From an uncultured Bacteroidales bacterium (GTDB lineage Bacteria > Bacteroidota > Bacteroidia > Bacteroidales > P3): a DNA stretch of 60,684 nt. The stretch spans positions 1-60,684 of the forward strand of contig ONLW01000021.1 of the NCBI GenBank assembly GCA_900318835.1. The letters run 5' to 3'. Numbering within the stretch: the stretch's first letter is position 1; every line of letters begins with the position of its first letter. Below the pieces are notes generated by a model. The model made no database searches and had not been told where the DNA came from. It saw only the letters and a program-made list of their open reading frames with translations. Positions 27,248 to 35,807 of this stretch are shown piece by piece. The position numbers and the translations under genes were made by a program.

Positions 27248-28711
27248 TCAGTCCTTGCGGATGGGCTCGGAGGTGAGGCCGACGCCGAGTTTCTTGAAGA
27301 TTTTGCGGTCGACTTCGCTGGTCATGACGGTGGTGTGCATCTGGCAGCCGTCGAGCAGCGGCAGGCAGTCGAGGGCGCGGCGGCAGTTGTCGTCGAGCAG
27401 GCTGAGGATGGAGAGCGTCACCAAAACCTCGTCAGTGTGGAGGCGGGGGTTGCTGCCGTGCAGCATGTTGACTTTGGTGTGCTGGATGGGCTCTATCATC
27501 TTCTGCGAGATGAGTTTGACGCTGTGGTCGATACCGGCGAGGTGCTTGAGGGCGTTGAGGAGCAGGGCGGCGCAGGCACCGAGGAGGTCGCTGGTGGTGG
27601 CGGTGATGATGGTGCCGTCGGCCAGCTCGATGGCTGCCGAGGGCACACCCTCTCGGTCGCGGCGCTCCTTGGCGGCGACGGTGGTGCGGCGGTCGTCGGT
27701 CGATATCTTGGCCTGCTTCATGAGAAGCGCTATCTTGTTGATTTCGCTGTCGGTGGCTTTGCCGTTGGCGTAGTCGCAGAGGGTGGTGTAGTAGCGGCGG
27801 ATAATCTCATCCTTGGAGGCCTGGCAGCAGACCTCGTCGTCACAGATGCAGAAACCGGCCATGTTAACACCCATGTCGGTGGGCGACTTGTAAGGGTTCT
27901 CACCGTAGATGCCTTCGAATATAGCATTTAAGACTGGGAATATCTCGATGTCGCGATTGTAGTTGACGGCGGTCTCGCCGTAGGCTTCGAGGTGGAAGGG
28001 GTCAATCATGTTGACGTCGTTGAGGTCGGCGGTGGCGGCCTCGTAGGCGATGTTGACGGGGTGCTTCAGCGGGATGCTCCAGATGGGGAAGGTCTCGAAC
28101 TTGGCGTAGCCCGCCTTGATGCCGCGCTTGTTCTCTTGATAGAGCTGGCTGAGGCAGACGGCCATCTTGCCGCTGCCGGGGCCCGGAGCGGTGATGACCA
28201 CGAGCGGGCGCGTGGTTTCGACGTAGTCGTTCTTGCCGAAGCCCTCGTCCGAGTCGATAAGTTCCACGTTGGTGGGGTAGCCTTCAATGATATAGTGATA
28301 GTAGGCCTTGATGCCCATTCGCTCGAGGCGCTCGCGGTAGGCGGTGGCGCTGGGTTGGCCGCTGTAGTGGGTGATGACAACTCCGGAGACCAGAAAGCCG
28401 CGCTCCATGAAGACTTCGCGCAGGCGCAGCACGTCCTCGTCGTAGGTGATGCCGAGGTCGCCGCGCTTCTTGTTCTTCTCGATGTCCACGGCGCTGATGA
28501 CGATGACAATCTCGGCATCGTCCTTCAGCTGGGTCAGCATCTTAAGCTTGCTGTCGGGCTGGAAGCCGGGCAGCACACGACTGGCGTGGTAGTCGTCGAA
28601 CAGTTTACCGCCAAATTCAAGATAAAGCTTATTGCCGAACTTCCCGATGCGTTCCTTGATGTGTTCGGACTGTATCTGCAGATACTTCTCGTTGTCAAAC
28701 CCGTATTTCAT
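27248..28711 (-). CDS. DUF1846-family protein
   Basis: This 487-residue protein starts at MKYGFDNEKYLQIQSEHI, the usual N-terminus of the family; the frame extends 16 codons upstream, but only to within the promoter. Family features seen are FGGKLFDDYHASRVLPGF, the glycine-rich TAPGPGSGKMAVC near residue 190 and KFETFPIWSIPLKHPVN. DUF1846 proteins are soluble and widely conserved in Firmicutes and Bacteroidota, with no firmly settled function known to me; the GPGSGK stretch suggests nucleotide binding. It is monocistronic, with its own promoter and a shared terminator. Confidence 0.92.
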   Translation of the reverse strand: MKYGFDNEKYLQIQSEHIKERIGKFGNKLYLEFGGKLFDDYHASRVLPGFQPDSKLKMLTQLKDDAEIVIVISAVDIEKNKKRGDLGITYDEDVLRLREVFMERGFLVSGVVITHYSGQPSATAYRERLERMGIKAYYHYIIEGYPTNVELIDSDEGFGKNDYVETTRPLVVITAPGPGSGKMAVCLSQLYQENKRGIKAGYAKFETFPIWSIPLKHPVNIAYEAATADLNDVNMIDPFHLEAYGETAVNYNRDIEIFPVLNAIFEGIYGENPYKSPTDMGVNMAGFCICDDEVCCQASKDEIIRRYYTTLCDYANGKATDSEINKIALLMKQAKISTDDRRTTVAAKERRDREGVPSAAIELADGTIITATTSDLLGACAALLLNALKHLAGIDHSVKLISQKMIEPIQHTKVNMLHGSNPRLHTDEVLVTLSILSLLDDNCRRALDCLPLLDGCQMHTTVMTSEVDRKIFKKLGVGLTSEPIRKD

Positions 28712-28756
28712 AGAAGATGAATTAATTATATATGATTGAATAAAAAATACGGGATA

Positions 28757-28787
28757 CAAAAGTAGGAATATTTTTCATTCTGGCAAA
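28757..28787 (-). promoter_or_regulatory. Bacteroidota-type promoter for the DUF1846 gene
   Basis: Read on the minus strand: TTTG (28,787-28,784), 19 bp, TACTTTTG (28,764-28,757). It supports the start at 28,711 and a leader of about 40 nt. It sits just after the stop of the M48 gene. Confidence 0.85.
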
Positions 28788-28795
28788 ATGTTTTT

Positions 28796-31348
28796 TTAGA
28801 ATGGCAGGAATCCGAGAGCCATACCTACGGAAATATAATTGCGCCTTAGCCAATGGATGGCATTTTGGGGAGCTTCTTCGCTGCTGCATCCGAAGGAAAA
28901 ATTGCCTCTGCAATTGAGATTAAGGAGAAGTCGGCGGTGAAATATGTAGTTGCGTCCTACCTCGCCAGTAATGCCAATGAATTTTTTAGTTCCATCCTTG
29001 TATTCAAGTTCACTATAAAGTGCACCGATTCCCCAGTAGCGTCCCAGAGGAGCGAAATCGGTACGGGTGTAAAGTCTAAAGGTGAAGGCTGATGTGAAGG
29101 CAGAAGAGAATGTGTAATAATCGCTGTAATTTTGCCATTTTCCTTCAGCTGCAACAGACACATGGCGACAGAAAGCGTATTCCGCTCCGAAAGCTGGCTG
29201 GATGTAGGGAGAACTGAACATGGGACTGGCACCGACCTTTATTGCCATGTGGAGCCCAGTGGCGCCGGTGGCCTTGTTCTTGCCGGTTTGTGCATGTGTC
29301 ATGGCGTTGTAGAGTATGGAAGAGATTAGTTCGTTGTCATCGTTCCAATATTGGTGATATTCGTTGCGGGTCAGTATTTTGCCTTCGGTGGCGTCGATGA
29401 TGAGGACTGCTGCCGCTGTCAGCTGGCGGTCGAAAAGACATTTGATGAGGTTGGGAGGCATCAGGACATTCTCGTCGTTGACCACCACAGTCATGTTTAA
29501 TGTGCTCGCTTGGTGGTGCAGAAGGATGCTGTCCATCGACGGCTGCATGGTGAAGTGCATGGGGAAGGATCCTTTCGATTGCCAGAACTCCGTCATCCAT
29601 TCGTTGACAGCAGCGTAGTCGTTGTATTGCTGTGCGTTGGTCATGGTGGCGAGGCTTTGGCCCGAAAAGTCGATGCTGGTCTGTCCGAAGTGTTTCCCTG
29701 TGTATTCCATGGACTGTATCAGACGGCGTTCGCCATTGATGCATTTGGCAGGCTTGAGTTCTCCTGTCCTGTCGTTGCCCACGAGGTAGGAGGGGCGGTA
29801 GAGGAGTTGTCCTTTGTGACTGTCTTTCCGGCTGGACTTGGTCAGGGGCAGGCGGTCTATGTTGTCCACCAAGGCAGCGAAGGCCGTGTCGGAAGCCAGC
29901 AGGTCGGTGAAGGTGTAGTTCATGCTGCGGGAGGTGACGGCGACTTGGGTGTTTCGTTTGTGCCTGATGCGTTCAAGACGCGAGAGTTTGGAGAGGTCGA
30001 CGGTGTCGGCTTGGGTGGTGTTCGCTGTGGTGTCGGGCGGCTGGTTTGCGAAGTCTTCTTTGCCGAGTTTGTAGTGCTTGTGGATAGAGGCCAGCAGGTG
30101 GGAGGTCAGATGGCGATAGGTATTGTCACCGGGGAATTGTTTTCCGAGGAGCCATATCTTGCGCGTGGCGGCGAGGGAAAGGAACTGCGGATCGATGACG
30201 CGCAGCATGTGGTAGACCTGCTGCGACTCGCCCTCCACGGCTTTGTAGTCACCCACCACGGCGTCGGTGCCGTTGGCGCGGAAAAGGGCCACCTGGTAGA
30301 GGGCTTGGGCCATGGAGCGTGCGGCGAAGGCATCGGTGCTGTCGTTCGACAGCATGAGGTAGGCATCGTAAATCGCTCGTGAGGGGTGTGCATAGATGAG
30401 TTCTTGATGCAGACATTCGTGACGGGCGAGGAGCTGCAGGTGCGCGAATTCTTCTGGCGTAGTGACCAGGAATTTTTCGCCGCCTGTTCTGTCTCCCATG
30501 AGGCTGTGGCAGGCTGCACGGCGTTTCATGATGTTGGGGTGTGTCGAGAGGGTGTCGTCGTAGTCCTCACGGCTGCTGATGGCGTTGACGTTTTCGAGCC
30601 AGCAGTTGTCGCCCACGCGAGCGAAAGGTGCATCGAGAAAGGTGTGGTCGAAGGGGATGTCGCCGAATGGTAGCGCGCTGTATTGCAGCACGTCGAACAC
30701 GCCGTCCACCACCTGTTTGTCGTAGGGACTGGCAAGGTAGAACATGGCAATGCCCAGCGAGTCGGCCTCCGCCTCCATCTCCCTGCTGCGCGAGTGGCGG
30801 CGGAGGAGTTCGTCGAGTTCGTCTTGCTCGTCCTCGATGTTGCTTTTTTTCTTCTTCTTGGAGAGAAGGGTTTGGATGGCGTGGTTGTTGACGTAGTGGA
30901 TAATCTCGTGAGAGAGGATGAATGCCAGCTGAGCCTCGTTCTCCACCTGAGCCACGAGGCCGGTGTTGACGAAAATCATGCCCTGTGGGGTGGCGAAGGC
31001 ATTGACCTCGGGACTCTTGACGGTGTAGATGCGCAACTCGCGGCGCAATTCGGGCTGGTTGGACAGCAGGGTGTCGACAATGCGATTGAGCATTTGTGTC
31101 ACTGGGTCGCCGAAGAGGATGCGGCCTCCCGAAAGCAGCTTGCTGATGCTGAAGGAGACTCTCTCGACGGCAGCCTTGTCTTTCACACGGCCACCGGCCA
31201 CCTTGGCTGTGCGCTGCAGGTCGCTTTCATAGAGCTGTTCGTAGGTCAGTTTCAAATCTGCGGGCAAAGGGCCCTCGCTGCGGAGGGTCTGTTGTGCATA
31301 GGCTCCCAAGTTGAGGGTCAGCAAGAGTAGAAGGATGTTTTTTTTCAT
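28796..31348 (-). CDS. M48-family zinc metalloprotease with a C-terminal barrel-like domain
   Basis: This 850-residue protein has a signal peptide (residues 1-19, ending AYAQ). The zinc site is H147-E-I-I-H151 with a likely third ligand E192 in REMEAEAD, typical of secreted M48 proteases of the BepA/LoiP kind, preceded by NAFATPQGMIFVNTGL. The middle 450 residues hold no domain I can name. Residues about 695-850 alternate polar and hydrophobic residues and end in LGFLPF, like a small outer-membrane barrel, which is unusual for this family. The ATG overlaps the stop of the upstream gene by 4 nt, so the two are translationally coupled. A role in envelope protein quality control is likely. Confidence 0.85.
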   Translation of the reverse strand: MKKNILLLLLTLNLGAYAQQTLRSEGPLPADLKLTYEQLYESDLQRTAKVAGGRVKDKAAVERVSFSISKLLSGGRILFGDPVTQMLNRIVDTLLSNQPELRRELRIYTVKSPEVNAFATPQGMIFVNTGLVAQVENEAQLAFILSHEIIHYVNNHAIQTLLSKKKKKSNIEDEQDELDELLRRHSRSREMEAEADSLGIAMFYLASPYDKQVVDGVFDVLQYSALPFGDIPFDHTFLDAPFARVGDNCWLENVNAISSREDYDDTLSTHPNIMKRRAACHSLMGDRTGGEKFLVTTPEEFAHLQLLARHECLHQELIYAHPSRAIYDAYLMLSNDSTDAFAARSMAQALYQVALFRANGTDAVVGDYKAVEGESQQVYHMLRVIDPQFLSLAATRKIWLLGKQFPGDNTYRHLTSHLLASIHKHYKLGKEDFANQPPDTTANTTQADTVDLSKLSRLERIRHKRNTQVAVTSRSMNYTFTDLLASDTAFAALVDNIDRLPLTKSSRKDSHKGQLLYRPSYLVGNDRTGELKPAKCINGERRLIQSMEYTGKHFGQTSIDFSGQSLATMTNAQQYNDYAAVNEWMTEFWQSKGSFPMHFTMQPSMDSILLHHQASTLNMTVVVNDENVLMPPNLIKCLFDRQLTAAAVLIIDATEGKILTRNEYHQYWNDDNELISSILYNAMTHAQTGKNKATGATGLHMAIKVGASPMFSSPYIQPAFGAEYAFCRHVSVAAEGKWQNYSDYYTFSSAFTSAFTFRLYTRTDFAPLGRYWGIGALYSELEYKDGTKKFIGITGEVGRNYIFHRRLLLNLNCRGNFSFGCSSEEAPQNAIHWLRRNYISVGMALGFLPF

Positions 31349-32805
31349 TGGAGGCTGAAGATGGCTGATTGGAGTTTTTTGTTGGTGCGCAGGAAGAGCA
31401 GGAATCTTCCGTCGCTCAGGGCAATGGGAGAACCCATCAGGTTGTATCCACCGTTGTCAAAATGCTGTTCGCGAATCTCGCCTTCGTCGGGAACAAAAAT
31501 GGCGGTCAGCACAGCCAAGTCGGAGCCGTAGGTTAGTTTCTTTGCTTTCTTGGAGAATTTACGGTCGATATTTTTTTCATTCTGGCTATAGAGGAGCAGC
31601 GAGCCGCCGTTGGCTCGAACCATACGGTATTTCTTCATGTTCACGTAAGCCTGTGCGGCGAGGATGGCATAAGGACGGGTGTAGACGCGCTTGATAGTGC
31701 CGTCGGGTTTGACCGTGGCAATCATGATGCCGGAGCAAACGCCTGCGTTGATGTCGCCTACCATTTTCCAGGTCTGGGTGAGTAGCACGTCGTAGTGTCC
31801 GTCAGGGGCCGCCACCATGTTATCGATGCCAAGGAAACGCAATTCGGAGGACGAAGTTCCTCGGAAATCTCCGTGGTTGTTCATGTAGTCCAACTCGTCC
31901 TCGCTGAACGAATGGCTGTCGAGGGTGGCTTGGTCGCTGATGGTGTTGTAGCATATTGAAATCACACGGTCGGCGTCGGACCAGCCCGTGTTTCTGCTGC
32001 CTTTCTTACGGCCGATGGCGAAGAAATACAGTTTGCCGTCATGGTAGTTGGCGAAGTCGACTTCCGCGAGCGTCCCGGCATCGACGGTGAAGTGGTAGGT
32101 CCGGTTGTTCTCGCCGTCGAGGACGATGATCTCGAAATCGCTTTTGCCGGTGACTTTCTGTTGGAGCCAGCCTCCGATAATCACCTCACCGCTGTCGGTC
32201 ACCGAGGCGAAGTCCACCACGTTCAGGCGCGTGCTCATGGTCCAGTATTCTTCCAGATGACGGTCGTACAGCGACACACGGGCCTCGGCCGCCTGTCCTT
32301 CTCGTTTGGTGACGAAAATGCCGGCGGTAAGCTGCTTGTCGGGCGACTGGCGGCTGATGAAGACCAGATTGTCGGTCTTCTCGCCGGTGAGCGACGCAAT
32401 GGTGACGGGCTCGCCGATGGGTTCGAGCGTCGTGGCAGAAAACTTGTCGTGGTAGACTGTCAGTTTGTTGTCCTCATCTCTCTTGGTGAGCAGTATGTCG
32501 ACAACCTCTTTGTTGTCGAATCCAGTGATATATCTGAAGTTGGGCGGCAGTGTCATGGTGGAACGTTTCTGTTCGTTCAGATTCATGTCGTAGCGCACGA
32601 GTTCGTGCGATTCCTTCATACCGATAAAGAAGCCTGACACACATTGCTTGACGATGAAAGAGGTTGTGTCGCCGTAAAGAAAGTCGAAACCCGATGCTGT
32701 ACGCTCGATTTCACCTTTGGCACGTACAGTCAATGTGCCCACCTGGGCCCATGCGATGGTTGCCGTCGTCATGAGCGCGGCAAAGAGGAGTGAGATTTTT
32801 CTCAT
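31345..32805 (-). CDS. Secreted protein of unknown function, partner of the M48 protease
   Basis: This 486-residue protein has a signal peptide (residues 1-21, ending TIAWAQ). The rest is predominantly beta, with repeated short strands and turns of the propeller type (VSLYDRHLEEYW, GEVIIGGWLQQ, DGKLYFFAIGRK, DGHYDVLLTQTW), but I cannot assign a family. It is first in a two-gene unit with the M48 protease (ATGA overlap) and has its own promoter. It may bind or guide the protease; this is inference from coupling only. Confidence 0.75.
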   Translation of the reverse strand: MRKISLLFAALMTTATIAWAQVGTLTVRAKGEIERTASGFDFLYGDTTSFIVKQCVSGFFIGMKESHELVRYDMNLNEQKRSTMTLPPNFRYITGFDNKEVVDILLTKRDEDNKLTVYHDKFSATTLEPIGEPVTIASLTGEKTDNLVFISRQSPDKQLTAGIFVTKREGQAAEARVSLYDRHLEEYWTMSTRLNVVDFASVTDSGEVIIGGWLQQKVTGKSDFEIIVLDGENNRTYHFTVDAGTLAEVDFANYHDGKLYFFAIGRKKGSRNTGWSDADRVISICYNTISDQATLDSHSFSEDELDYMNNHGDFRGTSSSELRFLGIDNMVAAPDGHYDVLLTQTWKMVGDINAGVCSGIMIATVKPDGTIKRVYTRPYAILAAQAYVNMKKYRMVRANGGSLLLYSQNEKNIDRKFSKKAKKLTYGSDLAVLTAIFVPDEGEIREQHFDNGGYNLMGSPIALSDGRFLLFLRTNKKLQSAIFSLQ

Positions 32806-32840
32806 GATGTAATAGCTTTACTGTGTTTAAAAAATTTTTG

Positions 32841-32871
32841 CAAAAGTACGTAAAATATGATAAATGGCAAT
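32841..32871 (-). promoter_or_regulatory. Bacteroidota-type promoter for the secreted protein/M48 operon
   Basis: Read on the minus strand: ATTG (one mismatch; 32,871-32,868), 19 bp, TACTTTTG (32,848-32,841), about 35 bp before the ATG at 32,805. Confidence 0.7.
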
Positions 32872-32933
32872 GGAATGGCAAAAAATATTTTTTCCATGCA
32901 ATATCCTTTGAGAGGGTGCGTTATCCATAAGTG

Positions 32934-33233
32934 ATGTACGATGTGAAAATTACGGCCATCCGCAAGGCGGATTACAAGGACTTGCAAGAGCTCTATGAAA
33001 ACCCGATAGAGCACACCTGCGATGTGCTCGAAGGGCAGGTGTGGGTGTCGCGTGCGGGGAAAATGCCCGAGGGGATGTGCGACAGCGCATGGGGAAGCAT
33101 GCGCGAGTTTGTCGAGGCGTTGGCGCGCGGTGAAGGCAACTTCTACGACGGCTGGATGCGGAACCCCTATAGCGCCATGATCAGTTGCAACGATGGCTTC
33201 CGGCCGGTGAGCTTCCTGTTAGAGAGGATTTAG
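32934..33233 (+). CDS. TIGR04076-family small protein
   Basis: This 99-residue protein uses the ATG at 32,934, which follows a GTG in frame. Its layout matches the TIGR04076 family: an N-terminal VKITAIRKAD strand, a central G-x-V-W-V, P-E-G-M-C-D-S-A-W, and a C-terminal S-C-N-D-G-F-R-P-V-S-F motif followed by LER. The two Cys in these motifs are conserved in the family. Function is unknown. It is divergent from the secreted protein/M48 operon. Confidence 0.75.
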   Translation: MYDVKITAIRKADYKDLQELYENPIEHTCDVLEGQVWVSRAGKMPEGMCDSAWGSMREFVEALARGEGNFYDGWMRNPYSAMISCNDGFRPVSFLLERI

Positions 33234-33300
33234 TTATAAGAGATGCGGCATCTTGAAGTAGGGTGTCGGCTTTCGGTTTTGTGCGGTTGAGATACACCAT

Positions 33301-33357
33301 TTGTCCGATAGTTGTCCAATAAATCATCGGACAACTATCGGACAACTATTGGACAAC
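33301..33357. promoter_or_regulatory. Competing inverted repeats (11-bp units) upstream of the DUF6266-like gene
   Basis: TTGTCCGATAGTTGTCC (33,301-33,317) is perfectly complementary to 33,329-33,345. GTTGTCCAATA (33,311-33,321) is also perfectly complementary to TATTGGACAAC (33,347-33,357). The two stems share bases, so only one can form. The sequence is built of 11-bp units GGACAACTATC/T in both orientations. Confidence 0.75.
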
Positions 33358-33399
33358 GAACGAAGAAATGTTTAACCAAATAGAAAGGAAACAATAGTT

Positions 33400-34128
33400 A
33401 TGAAGACGAAAAATCCAAAAGGGCTGGTGATGACCGGCAGTTTCCGTAGTGCCGGAATGACATTCTATCTGCGACAAGGCCAGGTGGTTGCCCGGGTGTC
33501 GAAATCGATGGAGCGACGTTGTAACACCCAGGGTCAGTTCGTCCAGCGCCAGAAGATGCGCCATGCCATTGCTCTGTGGCAGATGCTGAAGGAACCCGGC
33601 ACACCGATGTTCACCGAACGGAAAACGGCATATCTGGGTTTTGTGTCGCTGGCCAATCGTATGGCGGTGGTCTACGTGCCCAAGTCGCAGAACGACGCGT
33701 CGTTGCTGTTGTCCGGGATGCCGGTGAGTGGTGGCACACTGCCCCCGGTGAAGGAAAGTCTGGGTGAGGTTGGCGGCACCGCGGCGCTGCTTACCAACCT
33801 CAAGGTCGGCGACATGCTTCCGCACGAGGAACTCCGCCTCTACACCGCCACCCAGCGCCTCGAGGGCAAGACCCCCCGTGTGCGTTTCAAGATGCGGCGC
33901 GTGGAGGTGGGCGAGATGACGGAGGTGGACGGCTGTTTGGCGTTGGTCGACAGTGTCTTTGCCGACGAGCAGAAGGGCTGGGCCCTGGTGCGTGTGGTGC
34001 CGTCGGCCGCGGGTGAAGTCCGCTGTTCGTCGCAAGGCCTCGTCACACGATGCACCTACTACCTGCCCTACACCACCGATGGCGCCTTTCGCGCCGCTGC
34101 CCAGAGCTACGGCGGCCTGACGGCATGA
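33400..34128 (+). CDS. DUF6266-like protein, relative of the gene at 14,207
   Basis: This 242-residue protein has no signal peptide. The N-terminus (G-S-F-R-S-A-G-M-T-F-Y-L-R-Q-G-Q, N-T-Q-G-Q-F-V-Q-R-Q) has the same layout as the protein encoded at 14,207: a Gly-rich start, a strand with F-Y, a run of Arg/Lys, then Q-x-x-x-x-Q-R. The remainder is beta-rich and weakly similar. I place it near DUF6266 by pattern only. Function is unknown. A conspicuous pair of competing stems lies 40-100 bp upstream, and the next promoter starts 10 bp after its stop. Confidence 0.55.
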   Translation: MKTKNPKGLVMTGSFRSAGMTFYLRQGQVVARVSKSMERRCNTQGQFVQRQKMRHAIALWQMLKEPGTPMFTERKTAYLGFVSLANRMAVVYVPKSQNDASLLLSGMPVSGGTLPPVKESLGEVGGTAALLTNLKVGDMLPHEELRLYTATQRLEGKTPRVRFKMRRVEVGEMTEVDGCLALVDSVFADEQKGWALVRVVPSAAGEVRCSSQGLVTRCTYYLPYTTDGAFRAAAQSYGGLTA

Positions 34129-34137
34129 CAAAATAAT

Positions 34138-34168
34138 TTTGCCATATCAGATATATTTTGTATTTTTG
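34138..34168 (+). promoter_or_regulatory. Bacteroidota-type promoter for the C69 dipeptidase gene
   Basis: TTTG (34,138-34,141), 19 bp, TATTTTTG (34,161-34,168). It excludes a GTG/TTG-type start at 34,158 and supports the ATG at 34,194. Confidence 0.85.
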
Positions 34169-34193
34169 CATTCACAAATACTGCTACAAAACG

Positions 34194-35765
34194 ATGAAAC
34201 GAATACTGATACTATTGGCTTTGGCGCTGCCGATGATGCTGGCGGCGCAAGTTAATCACAAGGAGAGTTGCACCTCCATCATGGTGGGCAAGCGGGCAAG
34301 TACCGACGGCAGCGTCATCACGTCGCACACCTGCGACGGCCGCTACCGCACTTGGATGACCGTCGAGTCGGCGGCCGACCATAAGAAAGGCTCCAAACAC
34401 GAAGTACGCAAGGGCACTATGCACACCGTGTCGCCGAGCGACACCACGGGTATCCGGGTGGCCGGCACCATCAGCGAGGTGGAACACACCTATGCCTACC
34501 TCAACACCGCCTACCCCTGTCTCAACGAGAAACAGCTGGCCATCGGCGAGAGCACCTTCAGTGGTCCCGACACGCTGGTGAACCCCGATGCCATGTTCCT
34601 TATCGAGGAACTGGAGCGCATTGCCCTGCAGCGTTGCACCACGGCCCGTCAGGCCATCAAACTCATTGCCAAGCTGGCAGAGAAACATGGTTATGCCGAC
34701 GGTGGAGAGTGCATCACCATCGCCGACAAGAAGGAGGTGTGGCAGATGGAAATCCTCGGCTGCGGTCGCACGGAGATTGGTGCCGTGTGGGCGGCACAGC
34801 GTGTGCCAGACGACCATGTGGCCGTGAGTTGCAATATCCCGCGCATCGGCAAACTGCAACGTGACAACCCCGACTATTTCATGTGCTCCGACAACATTGA
34901 GGAGGTGGCCAAAAAGTACTACCTCTGGGATGGCGAGGGCGAGTTCTGCTTCTGGAAAGCCTTCAACACCTCGTGGGCCAATGGTCGCAACTTCCGCGAG
35001 CGCGAATACTTCATCTTCAACGCCTTGGCTCCCTCGCAGGGTTTCACCTACGACATGCCTGAGCTGCCTTTCAGCGTGAAGCCCGACAATCCCGTCGACG
35101 TCACCGACATCATGGAACTGCTGCGCTCCACCTACGAGGGCACCGACATGGACATGACGAAGAACCTCAAGGTGGTCGTCAATCGTAAGCGCGACGACGG
35201 CAGCACCTACAAGGACACCGTTGTCAGCCCCATCGCCAACCCTTGGCTGGGAGGCACCATGCAGCAGACCCTCAATATGCTGGCTCCCGGCACCATCGAT
35301 TTCAAACGCACCGTCAGCGTGGCCTGGTGTTCCTATAGCTTTGTGGCGCAGTTGCGCGACTGGCTGCCCGACGAGGTGGGCGGCATCTGCTGGATGGCCG
35401 TCGACAATCCCGGCCAGAGTCCCCGCATCCCCATCTTTTGCGGAACCACCGAGTTGCCCGAGGCTTTCAGCCGCTGCGGCCAGAAGAGCTATGACCCCAA
35501 AGCATGGCTGTGGCAATACCGCCGCGCCAACAAGCTGGCCACCGTGGCCTGGCAGCGCACCAAGAAGCAGCACATGAACGCTGTCCTGCAGCAGGAGGGC
35601 ACCGCCTTCAGCGGCCTGAAGAACCTAGAGGAGAGCATCAAGGCCAACCCCAAGAAGGCCGCCAAGCAGCTTAACGCCTACACCAAGCAAATCTATGAGA
35701 ATACCGCCGCCGCATGGCTGGACCTTGAGGCCGACTACTGGCACATGTTCGGCATGGGATTCTGA
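34194..35765 (+). CDS. Peptidase family C69 dipeptidase (secreted)
   Basis: This 523-residue protein has a signal peptide (residues 1-18, MKRILILLALALPMMLAA) followed closely by C26 in ESCTSIMVGKRASTDGSV. In C69 enzymes this Cys becomes the N-terminal nucleophile after processing, and the T-D-G-S motif follows it as here. Other family features: ECITIADKKEVWQMEILG and VAWCSYSFVAQLRDWLP. It should hydrolyse dipeptides in the periplasm or at the surface, fitting an amino-acid-fermenting lifestyle. Its own promoter is strong; the CsgG-like gene follows after 42 bp and may be co-transcribed. Confidence 0.9.
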   Translation: MKRILILLALALPMMLAAQVNHKESCTSIMVGKRASTDGSVITSHTCDGRYRTWMTVESAADHKKGSKHEVRKGTMHTVSPSDTTGIRVAGTISEVEHTYAYLNTAYPCLNEKQLAIGESTFSGPDTLVNPDAMFLIEELERIALQRCTTARQAIKLIAKLAEKHGYADGGECITIADKKEVWQMEILGCGRTEIGAVWAAQRVPDDHVAVSCNIPRIGKLQRDNPDYFMCSDNIEEVAKKYYLWDGEGEFCFWKAFNTSWANGRNFREREYFIFNALAPSQGFTYDMPELPFSVKPDNPVDVTDIMELLRSTYEGTDMDMTKNLKVVVNRKRDDGSTYKDTVVSPIANPWLGGTMQQTLNMLAPGTIDFKRTVSVAWCSYSFVAQLRDWLPDEVGGICWMAVDNPGQSPRIPIFCGTTELPEAFSRCGQKSYDPKAWLWQYRRANKLATVAWQRTKKQHMNAVLQQEGTAFSGLKNLEESIKANPKKAAKQLNAYTKQIYENTAAAWLDLEADYWHMFGMGF

Positions 35766-35788
35766 GAAGGTGAGAGGTGAAAGATAAC
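35766..35788. repeat. Heptamer repeat tract (TTTCACC type) between genes
   Basis: On the minus strand this reads GTTATC-TTTCACC-TCTCACC-TTC, the same heptamer type found inside birA at 49,831-49,860. It starts directly after the stop codon of the dipeptidase gene. Confidence 0.5.
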
Positions 35789-35807
35789 TTTTAAAAACAA
35801 ACGTAAT

